Shown: positions 18,532-28,174 of the stretch, in pieces
Layout: each line of letters begins with the position of its first letter
How positions within the stretch are numbered: position 1 is the stretch's first letter
Made by a program: the position numbers and the translations under genes
Origin: Candidatus Nitrospira nitrificans
GTDB lineage: Bacteria > Nitrospirota > Nitrospiria > Nitrospirales > Nitrospiraceae
Assembly: GCF_001458775.1 (NCBI RefSeq)
Contig: NZ_CZPZ01000012.1
Span: 1-64,000 of the forward strand
Direction of reading: 5' to 3'
Length of the DNA stretch: 64,000 nt
Notes under the pieces: generated by a model
Told to the model about the DNA's origin: nothing
Databases searched by the model: none
What the model saw: the letters and a program-made list of their open reading frames with translations, nothing else

Positions 18532-19911
18532 ATGACCGAAGAATGGGGCGCGATCCTCGTCGTCGATGATGATGCAGACATGCGGGAATTGGCCTACGAC
18601 ATGCTGAAAGATCGTGGTCATCAGGTCACGATGGCTGGAAGCGGAGAGGAAGCTCTGAAACGATTGACCGAAGAAGACTATGCGGTCGTCCTCACGGATC
18701 TTCGCATGAAGGGGATGCAGGGGCTTGAATTGCTGACCCAGATCAAACGAGACCATCCGGAAATCAACGTGATTCTCATGACCGCCTTTGGATCGGTCGA
18801 AACGGCGGTCGAAGCGATGAAACACGGGGCGAGCGATTACCTCACCAAGCCGGTCAAGAAAGACGAGCTGATCCGCGTGGTCGAACGGGTGATCAGAGAA
18901 GCGGCGCTCCGGCGAGAGGTCAGACGGCTTAGAAAAGAAGTCCACAAGGAATACAGTTTTCATCACATCTTAGGTAAGAGCAAAGCGATCCAGGCGGTGT
19001 TCGATTTGATTCGCCGGGTAGCTGATAGTCCGACCAACGTCCTGATCACGGGAGAAAGCGGGACGGGCAAAGAATTGGTCGCCAAAGCCATTCACTACAA
19101 CAGCGACAGAAAGGACGCTCCCTTTATTCCGGTCAACTGCGCGGCGATTCCGGAGCAACTCTTGGAGAGTGAACTGTTCGGGCATATGCGAGGCGCCTTT
19201 ACCGATGCGAAGATGGATAAGCGGGGGTTGTTTGAAGAAGCGCAGAAAGGCACGTTGTTTCTCGACGAGATCAGTGAGCTGCCGCTCATGCTTCAGGCCA
19301 AAATTCTTCGGGCGATTCAGGAAAAGGAAATCCGGCGAGTGGGAGCGAACAAGCCGATCTCGGTGGATGTGCGCATCATCGCAGCCACCAATCTGAATCT
19401 CAATGAGGAGGTTAAAAACAAACGTTTTCGAGAAGATTTGTACTACCGACTCAACGTCATTGAGCTGAAGTTGCCGCCGTTGCGGGAACGACGCGAAGAT
19501 ATTCCGCTCCTGGTAGAAGCCTTTCTCAAGAAGTGCGGCGAGACCCGAGGGAAGGAAGTCAAGGGTGTCAGCGAGGCCACATTGGCGATGTTGATGGACT
19601 ATGCCTGGCCCGGGAACGTGCGTGAACTGGAGAATGTCATCGAACGGGCTGTGACGCTCAGCCGGGGGGAGAAGATCTCGCCCGATGATCTGCCCGCGCC
19701 GGTGCAAGGGGCACGCGGCGATCGGCGTGTCTTGGACGAAGCGGCCGAGCAGGTGTTGCCCCTGCATGAGCTTGAAAAAGAGTACATTAAAAAGATCCTC
19801 GAAAAGACCGGCGGTAACAAGTATCAGGCCGCTCATGCTCTTGGCATCGATCGCAAGACCCTGTATCGTAAGCTCGCCGAAATCGAGGGCAAGCCTCATC
19901 CAGAGGAATAA
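18532..19911 (+). CDS. NtrC-family sigma-54-dependent response regulator
   Basis: This 459-residue protein has a receiver domain (about 1-125; VVDDDADMRE acidic pocket, phosphoacceptor Asp56 in LTDLRMKGM, KPVKKDE), a sigma-54 AAA+ domain (Walker A GESGTGKE, Walker B LFLDEISELP, AWPGNVRELENVIERA) and a Fis-type helix-turn-helix (GGNKYQAAHALGIDRKTLYRK). The sigma-54-contact loop reads GAFTDA rather than GAFTGA. ATG 18532 with GGGGGAGA upstream is preferred over the TTG at 18517. The histidine kinase 68 bases downstream is the likely cognate sensor. Confidence 0.9.
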   Translation: MTEEWGAILVVDDDADMRELAYDMLKDRGHQVTMAGSGEEALKRLTEEDYAVVLTDLRMKGMQGLELLTQIKRDHPEINVILMTAFGSVETAVEAMKHGASDYLTKPVKKDELIRVVERVIREAALRREVRRLRKEVHKEYSFHHILGKSKAIQAVFDLIRRVADSPTNVLITGESGTGKELVAKAIHYNSDRKDAPFIPVNCAAIPEQLLESELFGHMRGAFTDAKMDKRGLFEEAQKGTLFLDEISELPLMLQAKILRAIQEKEIRRVGANKPISVDVRIIAATNLNLNEEVKNKRFREDLYYRLNVIELKLPPLRERREDIPLLVEAFLKKCGETRGKEVKGVSEATLAMLMDYAWPGNVRELENVIERAVTLSRGEKISPDDLPAPVQGARGDRRVLDEAAEQVLPLHELEKEYIKKILEKTGGNKYQAAHALGIDRKTLYRKLAEIEGKPHPEE

Positions 19912-19979
19912 TTGCCACGTTCTGATCATCGCGGCAAGATTGTGAACTGACACTCCCGCTCCAGGCCGAGATCGATCAC

Positions 19980-22301
19980 ATGAAGGATGTCGACCGTCTT
20001 GTCATGCGCACGGTGTCTTGGATGATCCCGCTCCTGACGGTAGGAATTTTTGTCCTAGACCTGTTGACGCCGGTCGGCGTGGCGGTGTCGATTTTATATC
20101 TCGTTCCACTGCTGCTGACGTATCCATCTCTCCGCCCCAGGGATCCGCTCTACGTCTCTGCTGTAGCCACGGTGTTCATCTGGGTTGACGTGCTGCTGAA
20201 GCCGGCCGGACTTCCGATTCCCTACGCCTTGTTTAACCGCACGTTAAGCATGATGGTCATCTGGATCATCGCGATAGGGTTGATTCGGTATAAACAGACT
20301 CAGCACGAGTTGAAATCTGCACTGATTGAGCAGGCCCATGCCGAAGGTCTGATGATGGAAGCGCAAGCGGCGCGTCATCACGCGGATCGGGAAGCGGTGC
20401 GTGCCACGGTCGGCCGCGAAGCGGCTGAAGAGCAGCTCCTCGTCAGCCAGCTCAGGCTGGAGGGCATCATCGAATCCACGATGGATGCGATCATCACCGT
20501 GGACGAGGATCAACGCGTCGTGTTGTTCAACCGCGCGGCCGAGCAGATGTTCGGTTCCTCCGTTCGAGACGCCATTGGGCAACCGCTTGATCGATTCTTG
20601 CCCGCGCGCTTCCGAGACGCCCATCGTCATCATGTCCACGATTTCGGGCAAGGGGGTGTCACGAGCCGGAAGATGGGCAAACTCGGCACAGTCATGGGGC
20701 TCCGCTCGAACGGAGACGAGTTTCCGATCGAAGCCGCGATCTCGCATATCGCTGTGGAGAGGAAGACCTACTATACCGTCATTCTCCGGGACATCACCGA
20801 ACGAAAACGAGCCGAAGACTCCCACCAGGAGAGCCAGCGGCAACTCGCCACCTTGATCAGCAATCTTCCCGGCTTCGTCTATCGGAGTCGAAATGACCGG
20901 AACCGAACACTCGAGTATCTGAGTGAGGGAGTGTCGAATTTGACCGGATATTCCGTCGAGGAATATCTCGCGCGGCAAACGATCTCGTATGGAGAAAATA
21001 CCCATCCAGGGGACTGTGAGCGTATCTGGCAAGAGGTTCAGGCGGCCGTGGAGCAGCATCACCCATTCGAGATGATCTACCGAGTCCTGACCAAATCGGG
21101 CGAAGTCAAATGGGTCTGGGAGCGGGGGGAAGGCATTTACGCTCAGGACGGCTCACTCAATTATGTGGAAGGGTTCGTCACCGACATCACCGAACGGAAG
21201 CGAGCCGAACATTTGCTGCGGCAAAGCGAAGAACGCTACCGGCGCTTGATCACCATTTCGCCCTATGCGATCTTGGTGCACCGAGGCGACCACATCATCT
21301 TTGCCAATGATCAAGCCATCAAGTTGTTCGGAGCGGTGAAGGCCGAGGAGATCCTCGAAAAGTCACCGATGGATCTGTTCCATCCTGATTATCACGTCGT
21401 CATTCGAGAGCGAATCCATGAACTGCTTGAAGGCCGGGCGCAAGTGCCCATGCTCGAGGAACAAATCATGACGCTCGATGGGAGAGCGGTTGAAGTCGAG
21501 GTCAGCACGGCGCGGTTCGTGGATGAGGAAGGTCCGGCTATCTTGGCCATGCTCCGGGACATCAGCGAGCGGAAACGATTGCAGGAACAATTGCGTAAGA
21601 CCGAGCGGATCGCCGAACTCGGCACACTGGCCTCCGGCATGGCCCACGAGATCGGGACGCCGATGAACGTCATTCTCGGCCGTGCCGAATATCTGATGGA
21701 CCGTGTGACGGAAGAGCCGGTGAAAAAAGGGCTTCAAACCATTGTCACGCAGGTTGAGCGGATTACGAAGGTGATGAATCAGTTGCTGACGTTCGCGCGA
21801 CGTAAAGCCCCGGAGCGGTGCCCCTTGGACCTCCGAGGAACTATAGAAGCCGGCATGGATTTGTTTCAGGAACGTCTCGCGCGAAGCCAGATCCAGGTGG
21901 AGCTGACGTTGGCCGACGACTGTCCGATGGCGCTGGCAGATCCGGATCAGATGAGCCAGGTTTTCATCAATCTCGTGATGAACGCCGTGCATGCCATGCC
22001 GGACGGCGGCACGCTACGGATCGGCCTGGCGCCGGAAAAACAGATGGTGAAACTTACGATAGCCGATACGGGCCATGGTATTCCACAGGATGTGGTCGAG
22101 AAAGTCTTCGAGCCGTTCTTCACGACGAAAGAATTCGGTCAAGGGACAGGATTGGGGCTGACCGTGGTCCAGGGCATCATCGAGGAACATCAAGGCTCCA
22201 TCACCGTTGAGAGTGAAGAAGAGAACGGCACGACGTTTACGATCCTGATTCCGCAAGCTGACAGCCGATCTCTCCCTCCTGTAGCATCCCGCAACAGCTG
22301 A
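19980..22301 (+). CDS. Membrane-bound PAS sensor histidine kinase
   Basis: This 773-residue kinase has an N-terminal membrane region of several hydrophobic segments (about 12-105). A short coiled coil follows, then three PAS domains (about 160-270, 280-405 and 410-530, each ending near DITERK or ISERK). The HisKA domain contains GMAHEIGTPMNVILG (phospho-His near 555). The HATPase_c domain has N, G1 and G2 boxes (ADTGHGIP, GTGLGLTVVQGI). There is no fused receiver. Its position between two sigma-54 regulators makes the upstream NtrC-type regulator the probable partner. Confidence 0.9.
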   Translation: MKDVDRLVMRTVSWMIPLLTVGIFVLDLLTPVGVAVSILYLVPLLLTYPSLRPRDPLYVSAVATVFIWVDVLLKPAGLPIPYALFNRTLSMMVIWIIAIGLIRYKQTQHELKSALIEQAHAEGLMMEAQAARHHADREAVRATVGREAAEEQLLVSQLRLEGIIESTMDAIITVDEDQRVVLFNRAAEQMFGSSVRDAIGQPLDRFLPARFRDAHRHHVHDFGQGGVTSRKMGKLGTVMGLRSNGDEFPIEAAISHIAVERKTYYTVILRDITERKRAEDSHQESQRQLATLISNLPGFVYRSRNDRNRTLEYLSEGVSNLTGYSVEEYLARQTISYGENTHPGDCERIWQEVQAAVEQHHPFEMIYRVLTKSGEVKWVWERGEGIYAQDGSLNYVEGFVTDITERKRAEHLLRQSEERYRRLITISPYAILVHRGDHIIFANDQAIKLFGAVKAEEILEKSPMDLFHPDYHVVIRERIHELLEGRAQVPMLEEQIMTLDGRAVEVEVSTARFVDEEGPAILAMLRDISERKRLQEQLRKTERIAELGTLASGMAHEIGTPMNVILGRAEYLMDRVTEEPVKKGLQTIVTQVERITKVMNQLLTFARRKAPERCPLDLRGTIEAGMDLFQERLARSQIQVELTLADDCPMALADPDQMSQVFINLVMNAVHAMPDGGTLRIGLAPEKQMVKLTIADTGHGIPQDVVEKVFEPFFTTKEFGQGTGLGLTVVQGIIEEHQGSITVESEEENGTTFTILIPQADSRSLPPVASRNS

Positions 22302-22401
22302 TCCACTCGTGACTGTGGTTTTTCTCGTCAGGCGAAGCGCCTTTTCTTCTCATCAGGGCTTGATTTTCATGGAATTAGCCCGCTTTCCGTTTCCCTTCTC
22401 A

Positions 22402-22417
22402 TGGCATGTCTCTTGCC
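22402..22417 (+). promoter_or_regulatory. Sigma-54 (-24/-12) promoter
   Basis: TGGCATGTCTCTTGCC has GG at 22403-22404 and GC at 22415-22416, exactly the GG-N10-GC spacing of RpoN promoters and close to the TGGCAC-N5-TTGC consensus. Transcription would start near 22428 and run into the small receiver gene at 22475. The surrounding genes encode RpoN activators. Confidence 0.7.
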
Positions 22418-22474
22418 AGTTAGCCAACCTAAGGGCTTGCGAAGACCGGATGGGGGCCGGAGAGGATGTCGCGC

Positions 22475-22864
22475 ATGACGAAGGAAAAGGCCGCTGTGTT
22501 GCTGATCGTTGAGGATGACCGCGAAATGCGCAGTCTGCTCTGCGATGAATTTTGCGGAACCGGGTATCAGCTGCGCGAAGCGCGGAATGGGGACGAAGCA
22601 TTTCTGGCCGTGCTGCAGTCCGTGCCGGATCTGATTTTAACCGATCTGCGGATGCCGGCGGGAGGAGATGATTACATCAGCCGGTTGCGGACCGTGGCGC
22701 CCACATGTCCGATCGTCGTCATCACGGGATTCGGCGATCCGGCATTGAAAGCCCGGGTATTCAAAGCCGGAGCGAACGCGTACTTCGACAAACCCGTCCG
22801 TGTTGCCGAGCTGAAGGCTTGTGTGCAACAATTACTCGACCACAGCTCCGGAGCCGATAGCTGA
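22475..22864 (+). CDS. Single-domain response regulator (receiver)
   Basis: This 129-residue protein is a lone receiver domain: [11 protein letters not shown] acidic pocket, phosphoacceptor in [18 protein letters not shown] and YFDKPVRV. It has no output domain. ATG 22475 is preferred because AGAGG lies nine bases upstream; the ATG at 22466 sits directly on that site. It may act as a phosphate sink or as a partner for the kinase at 19980. It is probably transcribed from the sigma-54 promoter at 22402. Confidence 0.85.
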   Translation: MTKEKAAVLLIVEDDREMRSLLCDEFCGTGYQLREARNGDEAFLAVLQSVPDLILTDLRMPAGGDDYISRLRTVAPTCPIVVITGFGDPALKARVFKAGANAYFDKPVRVAELKACVQQLLDHSSGADS

Positions 22865-22877
22865 CGGCATAGGCCAT

Positions 22878-24287
<1,410 letters not shown>

Positions 24288-24989
24288 TCCGGTGATTGCC
24301 CCCGTCCAGCCCTTTCTTCAGGTCACTGCTTTCCACGTATCTCAATAACCTCCTCCATTGACATTCTGGATCACGGTCCAGTTGCCTGCCGGAACCGTTG
24401 AGAACCGCATCAGCTTCTGGCATCTGGCCGGACAGAGCTGAAGATGAAGGTTGTTCGTGTGTTCCTTTTCGCCCTTTATCGCATGGACGAACGTCTATCG
24501 CGATGGACAGCATAAGGGACTGATATCTGAACGATCGAGCGGGAAGCTCCTTTGCGATTGTCCAAACTCATAGATTGCGTGAGCGCCGACAACGGCCACT
24601 GATACTGCGATGCGCAGCTCCCATCGTCGCTCTTCACGCACGAATGATCCGCTGAGCATCTACCAAGGATGATGGCACGGACGTTGCGGATGTGCGGTTT
24701 ATAGACAGAGAGGACCGGCTCTGTAGGTGTTGGGTCGTGATTTGCCCTATCACCATCCAGCCCATCGTTTTCAGGTGAGCGGTTGTCCCGACCGCCACCA
24801 CTCAGCGGTGAGGGGGGCACAGGTGAGAGTGCCTCCCTCACTTTCCATGCAGGTCGAGCCTGTAGGTGACACATAGGGATTGAGCGCAAGGCACCATTGC
24901 AAGAGGATGGAAAAACCATCGCTTGCACAGGGCTACGGATGGCGGTACGCACACGCCGTGAAGGCTGTCCGTTGAGAACGAGGAGGCGC
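24288..24989. other. Long intergenic region carrying a sigma-54 promoter
   Basis: About 700 bases without a recognisable gene. Reading frames here lack family features. The clear signal is the -24/-12 promoter at 24673, listed separately. Between 24288 and 24670 there is room for upstream activator sites, but I could not define one. Confidence 0.5.
24673..24688 (+). promoter_or_regulatory. Sigma-54 (-24/-12) promoter
   Basis: TGGCACGGACGTTGCG matches the RpoN consensus TGGCAC-N5-TTGC exactly. GG at 24674-24675 and GC at 24686-24687 are ten bases apart. Transcription would begin near 24699, giving a roughly 290-base leader before the oxygenase-like gene at 24990. The Cys-rich RpoN activator gene lies immediately upstream. 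Confidence 0.75.
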
Positions 24990-25847
24990 ATGCCGAGGGT
25001 CAGCCCAGCGGCCGACATAGAAAGCAATCTTGTCGAAGCTGTCGGGGGGATGGATCGATCTCTCCTCCACCAAGCCTATTGGGATCAAAACGAGTTCCTG
25101 TTGTTGGAACAGTTTATCCCGCCGTCGGTGATCGAGCCCTGCCTCTGCGAGATCGAACAGCTCAGCGGCGAAGTCCATCGCAATTATGTGCCGGGCCACA
25201 AACAGGGAGGAAGCGTCAGTTTTTACAGCATCCAGGAGAAGGCGCCGACGATACTTGCCTTGTATCGGTCGCTTGTGCTTCGCACGTTCTTCAGCCGACT
25301 GGTCGACGCTCCCCTCATGCTCTGTCCCGAAGACGATCCGCATGCCTGTGCCTTGTATTACTACACCAAGCCGGGCGATCACATCGGCTTTCACTATGAC
25401 ACGTCCTATTACAGGGGCGCCCGCTATACGGTCCTCATCGGATTAGTGGAGCAATCCGAGCACTGTCGCCTGGTGGCGCGGGTGCATAAGGGCAAGGCTC
25501 CCACCGAGATCAGCGAAACCCGCATTCCCATGGAGCCGGGCACGATGGTGGTGTTCAACGGGGACAAACTCTGGCACGCCGTCACCCCGCTTGGCGCTCG
25601 CGAACGGCGGGTGATCTTGACTCTGCAATACGTGACGGATCAGCGGATGGGGCCGCTGAAAATATTGTTCTCCAACATGAAGGATGCGTTCGCCTACTTT
25701 GGCCCCGCCGCACTGATGCACCGGCCCAAGGCGAAGCCGCCATCGATCAACGACCGCGCGATGATCCGGTCCGACATGGTGACCGATCATCCGACGCTGC
25801 AATTTCTCGCGGGAGCATGGAGTGCGTCTCACAATCGCGATTCCTGA
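24990..25847 (+). CDS. 2-oxoglutarate/Fe(II) oxygenase-like protein
   Basis: This 285-residue protein has a double-stranded beta-helix oxygenase signature. GFHYDTS gives His135-x-Asp137, LWHAVTP gives distal His196, and RERRVILTLQY supplies the arginine expected to hold 2-oxoglutarate. ATG 24990 has AGGAGG three bases upstream; longer forms start without a ribosome-binding site. Iron and 2-oxoglutarate use is inferred from the motif order. The substrate is unknown. The following Cys-rich gene overlaps its end by 26 bases, so the two are likely cotranscribed, probably from the sigma-54 promoter at 24673. Confidence 0.7.
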   Translation: MPRVSPAADIESNLVEAVGGMDRSLLHQAYWDQNEFLLLEQFIPPSVIEPCLCEIEQLSGEVHRNYVPGHKQGGSVSFYSIQEKAPTILALYRSLVLRTFFSRLVDAPLMLCPEDDPHACALYYYTKPGDHIGFHYDTSYYRGARYTVLIGLVEQSEHCRLVARVHKGKAPTEISETRIPMEPGTMVVFNGDKLWHAVTPLGARERRVILTLQYVTDQRMGPLKILFSNMKDAFAYFGPAALMHRPKAKPPSINDRAMIRSDMVTDHPTLQFLAGAWSASHNRDS

Positions 25848-26328
25848 AGCCCAGGTGGTTGAAGCTCCGACGTTGCTGCGGATGGTCCGGATGGCGCCGG
25901 CCTGCGATGTAGAAGCCGATGAACAGGGAGCGTCGTACGTCGCGCTCTTCGATGATTTCCCCGAATCGATCGACATCGTCATGCGACTGATCGAGGAGGC
26001 CTGGGATCTCCGCGATGTCCACATCACACTCGAAGGTAGGCCCGTCGCGAGCCGGATAAACTTCTATGCCGTCCTCCGCTGCTATCACGAGAGTCTCGGC
26101 GCGCCGGACGCAGACGCATATTGCCTTCAGCAGGCGGAAAAAGTTGGTACTGACGGAGGGTGTCCTGATCGATCCTGTGTGTCCCACTGTCAGTTTATGT
26201 GTTCACGTTGCGTGGGTGTCTCGCGCCATCTGGGCGCGAATCTCATTCCGATTCAGCTCTTGGAACTGGCGCGCCGGGCGGAAGTGGACTGGTGCCCGAA
26301 CCTTCGCATCGCGAAGGTGGATGCGTGA
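25822..26328 (+). CDS. Hypothetical Cys-rich protein
   Basis: This 168-residue protein starts at GTG with GGGAG upstream, overlapping the end of the oxygenase-like gene. The N-terminal part (about 1-90) is an alpha/beta-looking region. The second half has a cysteine cluster, GCPDRSCVSHCQFMCSRC, preceded by YCLQQ and followed by another Cys (DWCPNLRIAKV). This looks like a zinc or iron-sulfur site. I recognise no family. Its overlap with the oxygenase suggests a joint function. Confidence 0.6.
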   Translation: MRLTIAIPEAQVVEAPTLLRMVRMAPACDVEADEQGASYVALFDDFPESIDIVMRLIEEAWDLRDVHITLEGRPVASRINFYAVLRCYHESLGAPDADAYCLQQAEKVGTDGGCPDRSCVSHCQFMCSRCVGVSRHLGANLIPIQLLELARRAEVDWCPNLRIAKVDA

Positions 26329-26507
26329 GCTGTCACGCGCCGGTTAGGCGGACCACGATAAGGCGATAGGGCTCTTGCGCTCAAGGGCCGATTGGAAAGG
26401 CGCGGAATCGATTATTCACCAAGCTGATGCCTTGGGCCGGAAGGTGTCTATTAGCTGACCGCTCGAGGAGGGCAGCATTCCTCGATGCGTAACCAGGGAG
26501 GGGTATC

Positions 26508-27182
26508 ATGCAGGTTCAGAAGAGCAGGAGGAACATCGGGTTGTGGTCTGTCGTGGTGTCGCTCGCCGCGGCGTTCGCCCTGAGTGGTACGGGGACGGTC
26601 TTGGCCGAAGATACGACGTCGACGGGGAATCGCGTGTTCTTTCGCGGGGGCTATGGCCAGATGCTGAGCGATCGCGCCGGCGAAGCGATTACCGACGTCC
26701 ATACCAAGGGAAATACCGGGACCGGCGGCTATTACATCGGTGGTGGAGCGGAGCTCATGATCACCAAAGATCTCTGGGGCATGATGCCAGGAGTCGCGCT
26801 CGTGGGCGAGATCGGATTGGAGTTCAAGCGGTGGGCATCCAGCAGCGTCTTGAATGGGGAAGCCCTGGTCGGCAATACGGCTCCGGCCAAGGTGCAGATG
26901 ACCATGTTGACGGCGAGCGTGGCGCCCAAGGTGAAGTTCCGGCAGGGGACTGATTTCCAACCCTGGATCATTCCGGCCGGGTTGGATTTCCACGTCATCA
27001 GCCCGACCTCAAGTCAGGTGAATTATTTGGACATCGGGGTTCAGTTCGGTGGGGGCGCTGAGTTTCGCTTGTGGAAAGAGTTGTGGCTGGGTCTCGACAG
27101 CCGCTTCCATCTGGCGTCCAATCAAACCAACACGGTGAATAATTTCTGGACCGCCGGCGTCTATGGGGCGATCGGCTTCTAA
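26508..27182 (+). CDS. Secreted outer-membrane beta-barrel-like protein
   Basis: This 224-residue protein has a signal peptide (hydrophobic VVVSLAAAFALSGTGTVLA, cleavage near residue 33). A beta-rich body follows with alternating polar and hydrophobic strands and many glycines (VFFRGGYGQML, GGYYIGGGAEL), ending in a Phe: GAIGF. This resembles small outer-membrane beta-barrels. GGAGGGG precedes the ATG. Its function is not known. Confidence 0.65.
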   Translation: MQVQKSRRNIGLWSVVVSLAAAFALSGTGTVLAEDTTSTGNRVFFRGGYGQMLSDRAGEAITDVHTKGNTGTGGYYIGGGAELMITKDLWGMMPGVALVGEIGLEFKRWASSSVLNGEALVGNTAPAKVQMTMLTASVAPKVKFRQGTDFQPWIIPAGLDFHVISPTSSQVNYLDIGVQFGGGAEFRLWKELWLGLDSRFHLASNQTNTVNNFWTAGVYGAIGF

Positions 27183-27245
27183 CCGGCGTGATGGCGCCGG
27201 ACGTGCCGCGCTGTATCTAACCGCGGAAGCCTATTCGCGGGAAGC

Positions 27246-27316
27246 GTATTTCGTGAAGCGTGCCGCGCGGGACGAAAGGAGAAGGTCTCTCCTCTTGTGC
27301 GCGCTTCGCGAGATAC
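27246..27316. repeat. Degenerate palindromic element (REP-like)
   Basis: GTATTTCGT (27246-27254) and GCGAGATAC (27308-27316) pair at seven of nine positions. They resemble the arms of the repeat seen at 12888 and in the kinase genes, with GAAGCG beside the left arm. The loop is much longer here, so this may be a diverged copy. The rest of 27183-27437 shows no gene. Confidence 0.3.
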
Positions 27317-27437
27317 GAGCGACGAAGATCGGAACAGCGTATTCGATGGCAGCTGCTCATGAGGGTCAGACGAGGCGGCGGATACTGATGAACGAATAGG
27401 TAAGCGGTCGTCTCCAAAAGTTCTATAAGGAGTTTGA

Positions 27438-28160
27438 ATGTCCATCCCTGAACAAGCCCCGGCGCCCACGGCACCCGCACGCCAGTATGTCAATTTTGTG
27501 TTTTATCAGGTTGCCCCGGCGTGGCGGCGGTTACCGGAGGATACGCGTGTTCAGGGCAAACAGGAGTTTCTGAAGGCCGTGGAGGACTACGCCGGCAAGG
27601 TCCTCGTAGTGCCCTATTCCACCATCGGCATCCGGGGGGACTGCGACTTTATGCTCTGGCGCATCAGCTATGACCTGGACCTCTTCCAAGACATGAGCGC
27701 CAAGATTCTGGCCTCCGGCCTCGGGCAGTATCTCTCTACCCCCTATTCTTACTTGGCGATGACCAAGCGGTCCGTCTATGTCGACCACCATTCACACGCG
27801 GGGCAGGAAGGGAAACGGCTGACGGTGGTGCCGGGAAAAAGCAAATATAACTTCGTGTATCCGTTTGTGAAGACGCGCGAATGGTTTCTGCTCACAAGGG
27901 CGGCGCGACAGGGCATGATGGATGAACATATCGAAGTGGGGCATCGATTTCCGTCGGTGAAACTGAACACGACGTATTCGTTTGGATTGGACGATCAGGA
28001 ATGGGTGGTGGCATTTGAAAGTGATAAGCCGGAAGACTTTCTGGAGCTCGTGATGGCGCTACGCGAAACCGAGGGCTCACGCTACACCCTGCGCGATACG
28101 CCGATTTTCACCTGCATCCGCAAGAGTCTCAAGGAAACGCTCGATACGCTCGGCGGCTGA
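27438..28160 (+). CDS. Chlorite dismutase/HemQ-superfamily protein
   Basis: This 240-residue protein has no signal peptide. The C-terminal half carries the superfamily signature MMDEHIEVGHRF...SFGLDDQEW, with the presumed proximal heme ligand at His164. The distal position, Arg in true chlorite dismutases and Gln in HemQ-type coproheme decarboxylases, appears to be Leu176 here (VKLN). It may therefore bind heme or another tetrapyrrole without chlorite activity. It should not be called chlorite dismutase without testing. TAAGGAG precedes the ATG. The Rieske oxygenase gene begins 14 bases after its stop. Confidence 0.8.
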   Translation: MSIPEQAPAPTAPARQYVNFVFYQVAPAWRRLPEDTRVQGKQEFLKAVEDYAGKVLVVPYSTIGIRGDCDFMLWRISYDLDLFQDMSAKILASGLGQYLSTPYSYLAMTKRSVYVDHHSHAGQEGKRLTVVPGKSKYNFVYPFVKTREWFLLTRAARQGMMDEHIEVGHRFPSVKLNTTYSFGLDDQEWVVAFESDKPEDFLELVMALRETEGSRYTLRDTPIFTCIRKSLKETLDTLGG

Positions 28161-28174
28161 GGCCACAGAACTGA

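Noticed and set aside
24476-25027. A 183-codon minus-strand frame in the intergenic region before the oxygenase-like gene.
   Set aside because: No domain, no ribosome-binding site, and it overlaps the sigma-54 promoter and the start of the oxygenase-like gene.
27438-28160. Calling the gene at 27438 a true chlorite dismutase.
   Set aside because: It lacks a signal peptide and the expected distal Arg. Only superfamily membership can be supported.
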